The notes under the pieces were generated by a model, which saw only the letters and a program-made list of their open reading frames with translations, was not told the origin of the DNA and ran no database searches. Below, piece by piece: positions 33,501-48,500 of a stretch of DNA of 64,000 bases (within the stretch, counting starts at the first letter, position 1; each line of letters starts with the position of its first letter). The position numbers and the translations under genes were made by a program. The DNA comes from Alentia gelatinosa (taxonomy: Eukaryota; Annelida; Polychaeta; Phyllodocida; Polynoidae). The stretch is from the NCBI GenBank assembly GCA_950022655.1, contig OX465579.1, positions 43,751,950 through 43,815,949 of the forward strand. The letters are read 5' to 3'.

Positions 33501-36500
33501 AAAACTGGGGTATTTCTTATTATGACCTAAAAACCTAGTGAACAGGAACCGTTTTCGTTTGCCATGAACACCGGGGAAGTCCCTAACAGGCGACATAGAT
33601 GTCTATATTATAACAGGATGTGCGGGTGATTACTGTGCATTACCTACCTTATACAGAGCTGCTAAATGATTGGACGTTGAGATGAGAAAGGTTTGGTTGA
33701 CCCCGGGGTGGTCAAGATCATGGGTGAAGGCCGCAAGTAGGGCGATCATCGTTTCCAGTGGCGTTATAGTCTCAGCAAGCTGTAAGCAAAAATGTATATT
33801 TATGTATTATATTATTAGACGTCATCAGTAGCCAGCCAGTATCATACATTCCACTTGGACCGATACACCACGTATTACAACAGGAAAGCAGGGATGAATT
33901 AATAATTGCTTATTTGTGATGCAATTTTATGTGATCTACGATGTAATCTATGAACATTTTGCTGGGTATACGTGATTCGTGACGTGATTTATGAAACCCA
34001 TTCAAAGTCAGGAAGGACCATTAGAAATGACCCCAACGTCAATAGTGACGTCCCAGGAACTTACATTCAATGTAAATCGAATTCACCCTCTTTTAAAATC
34101 TTACTTGTATATTTCCTAGAAACATGTTACACTTTGCGGACCTTTGGAGAACACAAGATAGACCCATCCCACTGATCGTAACCTATGAAACCATACATAT
34201 CAACAGAAGGATCACACGTAATAAAAGCCTATCACAACATCCTGCTTGGTTTTCCACATCTTTGACCTAGAAGGAGTGTCCTAGTTTGAGAGCATGGACC
34301 GAGAGTCCGTCATTGTCTTTATACTATGCACATGATTGGACATGGCTATGTATTACACAAGCAGAACATGTACACATTTCATGACCTACTAATCGGATTG
34401 TTATTAAACATGACTTAAGGCTGCGCCACATGCCCCACTTCTGGGTCACGAGTTTCGACTGGGATGTTTCCAGTTGGTTCCGGGAGATATTTTTTCTTCA
34501 GTTTACTACCGAACATGTGATTCACAATCACTTGAAAATATATCTCACAATCCCACCAGTGGGGCCGGGCTTGCGCGTGTGTCAGGTGTGAAAGCAAAAC
34601 AAACTGTAAAAACGGCAGGCTGTGGTTATAGCTCTAAGTTTGTACTTTAGCAGGGGGCATCCATAAGGTATGAATGTAAAAATTTAGAATGATTGCCTCC
34701 CCAGTTTATGCTTTTCTATTTGCTAAGATCAACTTATATATCATATAAGATCATTGTTGGCTTAGGGTTTCAATTTTGATGAGTTAAAATGAAGAAGAAC
34801 ACATAAGCGCCATAAGCGTTGTGACGGAATCAGTTGGGCATACTTTCTTGGTATTTAGTACAACGGATCCGTCGCAGTTGGGCAATAAAACGTGTGCTTT
34901 TTAAAAGTTACTGGGGTTGCAATATGTGGTCACAAGGTTACTTTATCATAGATAATGGTATAGGCTAAACATAGGGTTTGTTTATGTCACGGTTGTGACA
35001 TAAAGTGTAGTTTATATCACTACTTTCTGATACTGAAAAAATATGGAAACGGGGTAGGATAAAATCTAGACGCCACTCGTTTGAGTTTGAGTTTATTTAT
35101 GCCACACATTTTGTTGGCTCCGTAATGTCACTCGTCTTCGACTCGTGAAATTATGGAGCCAACAAAATGCGTGGCATAAATAAACTCAGACTCAAACTCG
35201 TGACGTCTCTTCATAGTCTACATAGCGAAAGCGGTATTTATAAGCAGCCTCTTACAGTTCCGTACAGTACGTGCTTGCATAACTAACCGAACAACACGCC
35301 GGCTGCTATACTACAATGAAAAATGTAAATGACGCACGTATACAGGTGTGTAACCAGTGTAGTGTTTAGAGTTCTTACCTTGGATTCGCGCAGGAAACAG
35401 TGCATTGCCTGGCCAACATCTGCTGCGTGCACAGCGTTGTGGTAGGGGTTGTTGCTATGGTAACCTTCCTCGATTAACGCTGCAGACAAAGACGGTGGAA
35501 AAGTGTCAGTGATAAGTGCTGATTGTCGTGGGCGATAATGGGAATAAACAGCACAGAGTGGGAGGCGAGCGGAAAGTGTTATCACAACAGCTTTATGTCT
35601 TTATGTGTTGAATGATCCTATTTACGATATACATGTAATAGTCAAACTGAGCAATATACCATACATGTGTGATTCAATCTCAGTTAGAATATATCAATAT
35701 CGTTACACAAGCACAGGGAGTATAGAATAAAACAACTAATTAACAGAATAGTCATTATCGATTAGCGATGACAGGTGAACACATTCACTAAAAGCCAGTT
35801 AGTAGCCTTATTAGTTAGAATTATGTTAGAAAGAAGATCTCCTTACTGAAGCATCGCATGAGCTTGACAATGTCCAACTGAAACTTGTCTATGAGTTTGT
35901 ATTCTTGGAACATATGAAGTGCCATGTGGAATAATGAACGTCCTGGAAAGAAACAAGGAGCATAAGAATTATAATTCGTTATAAGGGATGGGTGAGTGAT
36001 AACACAACAATACGCCAATTCTATATGGTGGTATGTATCGGAGGAGGTGGACTGGTGGGTGAGGATCATGCCAAGAGCCTACTGCGCAGTTTAAGTATTG
36101 ATCCGCATTGTACCTTACTTTTCAAATCGATTAAATGAATCTTTTATCAAAGCAGGAAAGTATCTTCGCTCAACAAGTGCGTGTTTTCGAATGATACGTT
36201 TTCATTTCAGAACAATATTTACCTTTATGTAAAAATTGTAAAGGGGAGTTATTATGTAACGCGAATGTAATTATACTTCTGGACTTGGGCTAATATTTTG
36301 TGTAAGAAATAACCAGGCGATGGACAAACGTACTATATTTCACAAATGAAGTGCTACTTTTGATTATTCCAACTAAACTCACCATTTGTTAATTTGTCGA
36401 GGCTGAAGACATTGAAGTGCCAGTCACCAACAGTCGATAGTAGGCACTGCAAAACATGAAGGGAAAATACGAATGATTATCACTCTGAGACCTTTGTTAC

Positions 36501-39500
36501 AAAGACTATCAAAACACGTATTTTTTTGCTCCTTTTATGTATGAAGTGTGAGATGGACTCACATTAGTCTGGTCTGCTTGGGTAGCGTAATGCCCTGGCG
36601 GTCATTACATTGACATTTACGGTGGAGGACGAGCGGAGGGAGGGGGGGGGGGGGGGGGGGGGCTGTTGTTGTGACACTTAAAACTGAGAACTTTCACTTT
36701 GAGTGAATCACACAGTTCGAATCACCTCGCCCCATTCCCTCCCCCGAACATCAACATGCATGAAAAAGTGCCGGCGAGGAAGCGATGGTGTTTGCGGGAG
36801 GAGGGTAGGCGAGGGGCTAATAGTGGTTTTAACAGAGACACCAGGCGCCCAATGAAAGGCTCGAGGCTGGCTTATTTTCTCCTATGACGTCCGTCTTGAC
36901 TTTTGTCTCAAGCACTGTGACGTCAGACGCTTCCCAGGCCCGCTATGCTCTCTGCCAGGCGGCGCGGCGGCATAGGGAGGAGGTGGTGTAGAGGAAAGTA
37001 GGGGGTGTGGAATTGTATAAAATCACGCTAATTTCCCGCCAGGTAACTCGCCATAGAACATCGCCCACGGACAACTCACTACTCAGTGCTGACAATGGCT
37101 TAGAGAAGTACTCACAGCTACAAGAAAAACATGACAGAAAGAACCGCCTTCGCCTGTCTTCGGGCGGCTCATCATCCCGGCTTTAGGGGGAGGATTATTC
37201 GAGTATACCTTCCGAGTATGCTCAACGAGTGTGGAAAATGAAAAGAAAAACAAATTATTGATACTCATGTTTTTTAAACCATTTTCGAAGCTCGTTGAGT
37301 ATAATTAGAAATTTGTAGAACAGTTTGGTATTTTTCAATCCAATACTTAAAATTCTGGATAAGAATTGAACAATACATGTATTCCATTTATTTGTACTTG
37401 CATTAATGATGATGAGACGCCTAGTCCAGCCGTCTTCTCAGACACTGTTGTGACTCGGTCTAGTGTTTGGCGCAAGCTGTCCCTAATGTTTTCATGGGAT
37501 TTTGATAAAATACACGTCCATCTTTTTCATAGCATATCGTGGTCTCAACTATGAAACATCCTTTGTGGCGCTTCAATGTGTACAATATAATATTTACCTG
37601 TGTGCAGTGCATTTCGCAATCTTCTCATAATAGGTATTCTTAGGTTACACAATATCCATCGAGGGTCTTCCACCTTGATCTCAATCCAGGTTTCCTTTTG
37701 TGAAGGCATCTCAATACTTGTGATATAAGTACGGCGCGAAGACCATTCAATAACTACATGATATCATAACCCTGTGTGTATCGACACATATTAGCCCATC
37801 CGCTTCCTTCTCCCACTCCACACGCGCCAGTGAGGCCCACAGCCAACACCCCTTCTTTCGCCCATCTCTACCAAATTGGATCAAGTCGCATTTTAACTAA
37901 TTGCGGTCGTGACGCTCTCTTTGGTTTGATCTGTTATACGGACAATTATAACATTATGTGTAGACGATCCTGAATATTATATTGGACAATGTTTGCCTAT
38001 CCTAGTTTTAGACAAACATGTTAAGGCTGGTTGGTAGATGGCATTTTACGCCGTATCAACAATCAGGGTCATATCACAGAACAATCGACTTTATGAGCTC
38101 AGGTTGACATAGAAGTAAGAAACAAAGTGGTACGACTGAGTTTCAAACGTTAGCTACATAAACTACATGATACTTAAAGTATATGTATATATCTTGTACA
38201 ACAACACTCCCAAAATCATTAAATGCGTGAAGAATAATCTCTTTCAATGTATGACGATTTCCTATCAAAATACAGCAGCGTAAACATGGTTTCTGCCGAG
38301 AGCATTAAGTAATGTTATCAGTGGGAGTGGCACTTATAATAATGGCGTCTCACATAGAGGCGTGGTGCGAGTCAAACCGTTCTCGATCCAGAGACATTAA
38401 TACAACGTTGCGTCCTGGAGACACGCAAGTGTTTAGTGCTCCTATCATCAAGGTTTGTTTGATTAAACTTAATTACTTCCGTTCGATGAGGATTCCGTTT
38501 AGCACTGGTTAATTGGAATCGTTGGAGGCAGCCAGTGATACGTCACATAGAAATGTACCCAAGAACGGTCTCCTGACAGAAAAAAGCAATCTTTGTGATT
38601 TCATTGTTTTTTTGTTTGTTTGCCATTAATAAACCATTTAATCATTTCCACGGGTCACACGTTCAGTATTGAACACAGTGACGCATAGAATATCTCTGCT
38701 CTTTTTCCTATTGCCAAGGAAGGCATTTTATTATCCATCGCATACAAAGTCCCAATTGAAAATATATGTGGTTACATAAACCACAACCCATTGCTTAAAT
38801 CTCGTCAGATACCGTAACCATTGTATATGGATTCAAATCCATTGAAAATAGTTCCTTTGTTCCCTATTGATATACCCTTTAATATGTCAATTCCTGGATT
38901 TATAGATAGATGATTTACGGCTGCCTTGCCCACAAATTGATTATTGTCTGTCTATTATCCATCGTATACGAAGTCCCCATTAAAAATGTATGGGGATTCA
39001 GTAAACCATGACCATTTCATAACTGTGGGATCCATTCAAATCCTTGATATACGACCTTCAAAACTATGATGTATGGGGATATAGTCCCTTTGTGCAAAAG
39101 AGCAAAAAATAGTCCCTATTGTTATAAATACCTTTTTATATGACAATTACTAGGTTTAACTTATTCGATAAGATGGATCAAACATCAGTTTTCCGATTGT
39201 GTTATAAAATGTCCTTTTTAAGGCTTAAGTCTCTACGATGATGTGGTAATTAATTCTGAGAATTTAAAATATTACTGCCGAAATGTCCATGGTCGACATG
39301 TGATAGCTTAAACTGGTGATAGTGGACTTTTACCTGAGCTTTTGCTAGCAGAGTTACGCAATGTGCGACACCTGTCCAACTACCAGGTGAGCTAATGAGA
39401 ATCCAGGTCCCCGGCCCAGGCCGCGACACAACCAGGACCACCCACATCCCTTGAGTAACTCCAACAAACTTATATATATAAGAAAATGGAGTGCGGTTAT

Positions 39501-42500
39501 GACGAGGCAGAAACACACCTGCTATTGCCAACATCAGTCTTTTGTTTCAGGCCGCGGGAGTCGGACTAAGATACGGCGGTGGACGTTATCAAGGGCAGCT
39601 ACACATACTGGACGCCTCGAGTAGATGAGGCACATTCCAAAGGGATTCCAGTGATATGGTGGCACGCATTCTCTTTGTATCAGTCATTCCTACCTTAACC
39701 GGCCTCTGGGACCCGCGTGGTGGTCCCCGGGGTCAGCAGGGTCACATGATCATGTGACGGGTATGGCTTCGTGGCTCACTTCTATCCCCACATGCGCCAT
39801 TCCTCCACAATCACTTCCCCAACTCAGACCATACAAAGTTTGCTGTTATCCTTTTGTGTTCAGTCGCAGGTGCAGGTAGGCGCACTGTCACGTTCACTTT
39901 AATATCAGATCATTTAGAATACGGACATTACACTTGTAGCCTGCATTGCCCTATCCCTATCCACCAGAAATATCAAATCCTAGACCAGGATAGCTTTCTC
40001 CTGAGAAGATGTATTAGAGTACATCCGCTCTGATAAAATGACAGTGATAAATAGACTGGCCGACCTTATCTCACTAATCCGCGGCTCGCTTTCCCTTGAT
40101 CAGAATCCGGGAGATTATAAGTAATAATATACCCCCTCCACCTCCCGCGCTAAATGAAACTGAGCGAGGATATCGCATGGATAACAATAGAGACTATCAG
40201 TGTATAAGTCTCCCGCCCTGTCCAGGCAAACCCACTCCAGGTGATAGTTCAGAGCGGGAGATATGTTCGGAATGTGTCCCGTATCCCAATATACTTGTAT
40301 GCCCGTTGTACGTTTCAGAAGGCCGTCAGGTGTCGCATCATAAAAACGCACCCCAGTCATTTACTCCGCATGAGAAGTTTCACTTAGTCTGGGCGCTGCT
40401 CCAAATACGTGCATTATTAAGACCGGTCCCTAGCTCTACCAACTAACTTTGAACGTTGAAAATCATGCCAGCTCTCACGAGTCAGTGTCACCGTACCTTT
40501 GAAATTGTTAACCAATTATTGTCTGATAAAAGGTAGCCCTATTTATTACAGGTTTCCCTATACAGTCGTAGCAATCGGGGTTTTCATATTCCACATGAGC
40601 TGTGTGGTTGCATTCGAATCTTGTATGTTTCCCTCTTTGTTGAAGACCCTTTCACCATTTTGGGTTCGGTATAAGACCATAGTGAGTCTAATAGACATAA
40701 TTGGAACTTGTTTGTCAGCCTACTTGTATCACCAAATTCAAATTCGTATTCTTATTCCCCGTCAATCCACTTTGGTATCAAAGAAAATTGTTTGTGAAAA
40801 ACTGACCGATGTGAGGGGGGTGCTAATAAAACATATTGGTGATTGGCTTCGCTTTAACCCAATATAATGGTTTCCGGTCGCTTGCCGAACAAGCTACATC
40901 TCTCAATACTTTCCAAAGATAATAACAGGTGCAAGTATACGTATAAGTTCGTGTCTCTTAACGTTGGAGATATACATTGTACACGTAAACAAACAAACAA
41001 ACAGACACTGACTAACTCACTCACAAACACAGAAAAAACGATTTAGAAGTACATGCACATGTGTATCCATGTTCTATGTACTGAAAACGATGACTTTTAT
41101 GTTATTCTTATCTGCTTACCACATGTATGGGACATACATAATATATACTAAAGCAAGGGCACCTCTCTAGTCTACTGGGGAATTACCAATGGCCCAATCA
41201 CCGCCCATTAATTGTACAGTGTAGATAATCTCTGTAAAATGATAGCCTTTTGGCACACTCATTTCCCCAATTGTTCCTGGTTGGAATGCTGGCCTGGAGC
41301 CAAATGAATAACATTGACATTGAGTTTGTACCGAAGAATCTTCCTCAATGCTAATTATCAGAATCCCAATTAAATCAAAACGTACATGTAATAACATGAT
41401 GGTAAGTGGAATTACCAGTCTGGAGAGGATATGGATGAGGATGTAAGGTTTGTCACGTGGGTAAATCCCATTTATCTTTAGTCTGGCATGAAAAGCGGGT
41501 CAGTTGAATATGTTTTCCTCCACACGTACGCCAATTGTTTTTTCCCGTCTGTACTTTTCTTTCTGCTCCATCTCAAATATTTTAAAACGTAAGACCGCCA
41601 CACTCATGGCATACCCCCTCATTTATACCGCCCACTCTGTCTGCATGGTACCAATAGGTAATATATTCTACTCTTAAATATGTATGCCACATAGGTGGGC
41701 AAGTGTTGGGGGACGGGCGACGGGGTAGTTAAGCAAGCGGGAAGTTCACTGTTGATCCTGTCAACAGGAAGAGGGTATACATCCATCTCTAGGTACCATA
41801 GAACCGGTTGCCCTTGGCAGGTCCCCCGGTTATTACACCCCTGTACCCCCGTCACAGTACATGTATGGGAGTCTTCAACAAATACTTCCAATGCCTTTCT
41901 TTATAGGCTGTTATGTATGTCATGAAATATAAGTATTTTTCTCATTCCCCGCGAACAATAAGCATCAAACCTATCCGGATGTAGCGGGCTTTCTTTGTAT
42001 ACTGTATTACTAAATAAAGACCGATATTAGCAACGGGGCTACTCGTTTTATCCTGTCCATAATAGCTCACATACATTGTTTTCTCCAGGTGGACATTTAC
42101 CCCCACCCACCCTTATGCACATAATACAAACAATGTTACTTTATCAATGATGTAGACGACACACAGCAGTGTGCCTATCCGCGGCTTTATTCTCTGTACC
42201 CTGCTGTGTTTAAGGTTAACCCCTGTGAGAATAGCGTGTGTTGGTCGGCTCACCTGTGTCATACGGAGACTGTAGGCGCTGGAAGCAGGGGCCGTGTCCG
42301 TGTTAGCGCCGTTCAACAGGGCGCTGCGCCGCTTGCCGCACCGCATACTGCCGCGGCGGCACATGAGGCTCACCTTCTTCTGCGTCCTCTCCGGCCATTC
42401 CGACTCCAACACGTTCGGCGCAACGTCAGCCGTGCTGCTCAGGTAATTCCAGTTACAGGTCTTCTCGATATGCATCGTGTCAGGTAATGTTCTCCGTTTG

Positions 42501-45500
42501 GAAGCTGGCGGGCGATGCAGCCGATGGTACCTTCGTTAGAGACGAAGTGCTGTCTTTTGGTACTGGCTACTAGAGACCGGTAACCATAGTTTCAGCGTAT
42601 CTAGGCGTGTGTGTATCTAGTACGTGTGATGGGTAAGTGAAGACTGAAGCGATATTGATACTTAGAGGTGTATCACATACATATGCACGTGTGTCTCGGC
42701 ATGGAACTCCCAGCTCTTACCGTCACGAGCAACGCAGTCTGTTTGGCCTATCTCACTTGCGGCTGCCGCTTATAAACCCACCACCACCAGCGCGCTGCCT
42801 GCCCACCCGAGCGCCCACCAGCAGGACCGACCGAAGCGCCCCCTACTCCTGGAGCACAGCGCGCGGCTACGCCACATGTTGCGTCCCCATAATACACACG
42901 CTGTCAACATTATATATGATTGTCCTTGAAGAAGATATATATGATACCAATATATCAAAACATGAAATTTGAACACCGAGCATCCAGCTATCTATATCTT
43001 AATGTACCAACTCTGTGTTCACGGATATATGTATAGCATGGAGTGGTTTCTTGATTGTATGCAAGAGAATAATCTTGATCCTGAGTTCAAGGACTAAAAT
43101 CCCAAGATTACCTCAGCGGATTTGCACTAAGTCTGGGAAACAGAAGACGGGTGGTGGAGCCAAAGGGGTCGAGTTCCTGAACCATACTCAAATGATTTTA
43201 AACTGTTCGGTATCATCCAGTCTGCTACAACATCATTCGAGCAGTTTATGTAATGTAAGGAGCGCAGACGGCACGTGTTGAAAACACTGTCGTGTCCTTG
43301 AAATCGGTATGGAACCGGTTTTATTCTGAGCTTGGGGCACAGATTTTGGGTGCATAGTTCATAAAGTAAAACACATGGAGAGGTAGTGACAGATCGCCAT
43401 GGCCCTACTGACACTAATCCGTATAAAGTGTCCAAATTTGTTAGCCATTGAATGCGGCGAGTAAGAAGGCTTATTCCCGATACATCTAAAGAAGTTCATT
43501 TCATGGAATGAACTGAATTCATGGATTACCTGGACTATCACTATAACTTTATATCTGGGATGGTGTTCTTTATTTATTCACTAATCATTTACGCAAACTT
43601 TTGATCAAAGCATAATTAAAACCTCCTTAGGGAGAAGAGTACAACAGCACTTTAAACAACACCTAAAGCTAGTTTACTGGTCAAGTCTCAAAACAAAAAT
43701 TCATCAACCATGGCTATCTACATGCTGTGGTCAATAGCAAGGGTTCTTCAACATGAACCCATGAACACAAATGCTTTTAGAATTAATGTACATGTATAGT
43801 ACCCCTCTCCCTTTGTGAGATCGGATATTGACCTTGTGAGATAACGTCACAGACCTTTAAGTCAATGGCCAGGCCCAGACGAAACTAAAATTTCATTTAA
43901 ATCTGGCTCACTGCCATATCTCACACAGTGGTACTTGTTAGAGATTGGTGTTGCTTTTCACGTGAACTAAACTAGTGCAATTCTTCTGAGACGATCCGCT
44001 AATGGATTCTGACGCGTATAAAGGCACATTACTGGTATAAAACGAATCAAAACAACTGTAAATGTGTTGTTCTGTGTGTTGTGTACATCCACAGGGGCAA
44101 GATTGGGCTCTGGGCCAAACATAACTAAAATGCACGCTCACGTTCGGCCCTAACACAATGCTACACATAGAGCCGCGTCCCTTCAAGCAGGTTGAAGCGC
44201 GGTCAATTAGTAGGGTGCTTTAATAGTCAACATGTTTACGACAGTCGCCATATAAAACGGATTATACGCTCACTGGATTAGTGGCATTGACAGACTCTCA
44301 CATTGAAAGAGGTAAACACACTCCGGGTATCACTTATTATGGGATCTGTTAACTCGGAGAGGGAATGGGGGAGTATACTATCTGACATTTCGAAAATATA
44401 TCTGCAACACTAACACGCAGTCCTCAGTACAAGTACAATAAACGATCTGAGAAATCCACCGCCAAGTGTGGATGTAAAATATAGCGAGGAATACAACCAC
44501 GCATCATATGCCAGTTACAGCATTTATAGAACTGACCAACGGTATGAACCTTCATAGACAGTGGGGGTTGGGGGTGGTTGGGGAGTCAGGGTATGGTTAA
44601 CATAATAATGGTAATCCGACGGTATTGGGATTGGCTAGGAATCCTCTCGTGGGTTATGACATAATAACAACTTACAACTGCACCCTTCAAAGAGGATATA
44701 CTAGAATTAGCTCGGAGATGCTCATTAAATAAGAGACTGGCAGACCAACGAAAGAGTTGGGGCTGACCTCTTTAATGGACACATCACGACAGGACTGGTG
44801 TTAATGCGGCAAGTGCCATATCTGCTTGTTGGGGGTCAAAATGCACATCATTCAAGGACGTTCGCGACGTAAAGTGTATTTATTACCAAGAGCTGTGCCA
44901 ACAGTAAGCATATATACTAAGCATATATCCCGTTTACTACACACCTAGTGCTGACATGATATGGTACGGGACGTCATATAATTTTTTTTTATAAACACTC
45001 TGGCACCAGACTCTATGCCGTATGGTACTGGTAAGTGACATTGACGTCGACCTCGACCTTCCCGTTACGGAGATTGACGCGTGATCACAGAAAGCCATCT
45101 CTTAATGACAAAGGCGCCCAACAGATCACAGGTCATCTCTGCACATACATGTACATGTGGTCCATCTGACAACAACGTGCGCCTGTGTTTTAGTAATAAA
45201 TATCAAGGTTACAATCGTCCTATCCATGACAGGGTTTCTTGAACCATATATCATAGTCTATCGAATGTCGTGGTTTATCATTGAATCACATAAAACAATC
45301 TTCTATTCTCTTATCTTATCTTTCTATGATATATTGAATGATGTGCTGGTTGGATTTTCTTTGGTGAGCAGAAATCTTCTATTCGTTAAGAAATATCAAC
45401 CATGTCTCATGAGTCATGAATAGATAATTACCCGATTACTTACCTTTTGTAAAGGTATGAAGGGGAATTGATGTTCTAACGAGCCTGGGGCACTACTGAG

Positions 45501-48500
45501 TGCCCTAGGGTAAAAGGTGAGTTATAACAGTATAAATTCCTTAGTAACAATCGCACATATTACTGGTATTTGCTACTGGGACAATACACTACCTGGAATA
45601 GTCGGAATTCTCTCCATCTATAGTTTCTTAAAATTTAATAACTGGGGGGTCATTACTGCGTTGAAATTACCTAAACTACTTTTTAAAAGAATCATTAAGC
45701 CCCGAATTATAAACTTCTAGAATCTATGAAGATAACCAGGACACATTTCGCGGATACTGCTGTAATTTGGGTGTCATTCAATCATCGTCCATTCGCAGAC
45801 ATAATTGGCGTCCTCGAAGAGCTACGGGAAACTTTGATAATAAAAGTTCAACTGGGGTTCGAAAGAAGCGAAAATAGTAAATGTTAAATTATCAGTTGCA
45901 CAGGATTGGAGGAGTTTTCAAATTTTGGTGGTTTTGATGGTAAGAGAAATAAAGGTTTTAGCTTGATTGAATCATTTGATACTGCTTGCACTAACCTGTT
46001 TGAAGGTGCCCCAAAAAGCGCAGACCATTTTGGGCGCAAACTTTCCACATGGTGACAATTAAGAGTTACAAAATTATCTATATTTTAGAGTTTGGTGCTG
46101 ATATTTGTATAACACACCAAGGAAATTATACATAAATTTAAGCATCAACTGAGCGATGACGGTGCGTTTCTCTAGTAAACAAGGCTTTCTCATTACGAGA
46201 GTGATACTGGAAGCCTTTCGCAGCGTTTTGCGCATGAGTTACTTTGGCTTCCAATGAATTTTATAAACTTTAACTTCAGAGCTTTCTTTGCTGCCCTGTC
46301 TGCCCTAACTGAAGTATTTTCTTTTTTACTTTCTTCGAATTTTCGCTACCTTTCCTTACCAAAGGGTTGGCGGGAGAATATTTTGAATACATGATTTTTA
46401 GAGGGGGGGGGGGTGTCCATTCAGCTCCCGATATACTACGATATTGGCAACTTTGTATCGTAGTGCATCGGGAAGTCTCGTCTTGTATTGGCGTTGGTGG
46501 CTGCGGGCCTCTTATGAGAAATTACAAAGAATTAATCATGATTGTATATTGAATAGACGTCACTTTATGTATCTGACCGAAAATGTGTTAATACAATTAC
46601 AGGGGCGTTAGTTATGAAACATTTTCAGTAGGGCAAGCCAAATCAAATATATCAAATATATCATTCACAATCTATTGATGTGGCCGATTCAAGAATACAT
46701 GTAAATGATTCCAAATATGAAATACCTTTATAAAGACCTTTATCGTGAATAACATTAGCTGGTCGTTTACATGTGATAATATTCTTTAAATGTGCCTGGA
46801 TGTTCATACTACTGGCATTAATTGGCATTCTTATATTTTCAGTCGTGTTCGCCACAAATGCGAGATCCTGGAAACTGGTAGTGAGCAAGTTTCATCAAAT
46901 AAGGACCACTGTGACTTCACGTGAGAAAGCACACAGTGACTTCATGTGGGAAAGCTCGCAGACAAGGCAATGCTTCTGGCCCAGGACTCCTGGCCCGACG
47001 TAGATGTGACGTCAGGAGGTGTCGACGAGCAGGGGGCGGTGCGTGAGTGTGTGTGGATCAGCCTCCACCTCCACATCCCCTCCTCACTCCTCCGGGGTGA
47101 AAAGATACCAGGATTCAAGACTCCACCTCTACAGTTTTACTTCTAATTTTACATTCCACGAACAACGACTTTTAAGATTCCCTTTTTGATGACCCATGCG
47201 GGTATTTTCGAAAATGATAGGCCTCGGCAATAGATTCACTGGTATAATCAAACCTTTCCTCTCTTTACCAATTCCAAATATCCTTAGCTTCCAAGAACCA
47301 GATGTATAAGTACACGTACCTGCCAAAGACAGCCTAGATCGTTGGGGTTTAAGCAGTGAGCAATTAATACTACTAAGCTAAGACCGCGAACATGAGTTAT
47401 CCCAGTGTGCCTAACGTCAGTAGAAAAGGGGTATCATCTGATCTTATGCTCCAGTACTTGCTTGGGTGTAAATTAACACAACTTTGAGTCAGGTTTTAAT
47501 TTTTTCAAGTGGCTAGGTGCCAGTTTCCGAAATCAGTTTCCAGAAGAGTCTACTCAGTTTGAGGATTGGGAAAGGACAGGCCTCAAACAGAAAGCAATTT
47601 TACAGTTCATTGACAGTTAGATGTACTCCGAATCAAGGCCTTAATATGACTGGTAAGAGAGAAATATTCATCTAAAACGGTTATCATACAATTGGAATAA
47701 TCAAGGTTAACACAATAAGAAACAATTCAGAAATAGTCTGTTGTGCATTTATGTATCCCTACGATGAATATACAAATGCGAGATTAATGTGTTCTCCTAT
47801 CCATAATGGCCAATCCCTATTGATTTGAGTTAAGTCGCAGAAGGCAATCCCAACATTATCGATACTAATACCCGGTGGTCAGAACTGGGCCCACAATTTA
47901 TATATAATTGGGAAGAATTCAGCCTGAAGTACCTATCAGCTGATTTTAATACACAGGCATTCACACACTAACTAATGTTCTACCTTTGACAGCATTATTT
48001 ACAATGGCTCTCTTCCTAGAATACTAAAACAAAAAGACTGTACACCGCTAACTTGAACTCGAGATCGAGTCGAGAACCTCCATTTGAACTTCCACAAATA
48101 AAGTACCAGGTTGGAGACTGGGAAATGTCTTGAGACAGGTTCCGGGTGGTCTCAGCTTTTTCATTGCTAGATGCCGTGTATGAGAAATGTTGATGATTAT
48201 TTTTAGAAAAGGGGCAACATCTAAAGTAGTGTTATGGTCTGAGCCAGTTATACTGGAAGGTACATCCCTGAGGAAAGGTATAAGCTATCTTTGCGACCCT
48301 CCCTAATGTACCCAAAGGGCACGTTTCTATATGATATGTACCTAATTTAATGGCGAACAATTCTGGAATGTTCACAATAACACCCTCGTAAGAGAACTAC
48401 CACGGGCACGCTATATCTAGAGTATTTACACTTTACTCTATTCTGAGAAAGGCTATTCTCCTTAGTGAATGATATTCTACTTTTAACCAGTTTCGTATGT

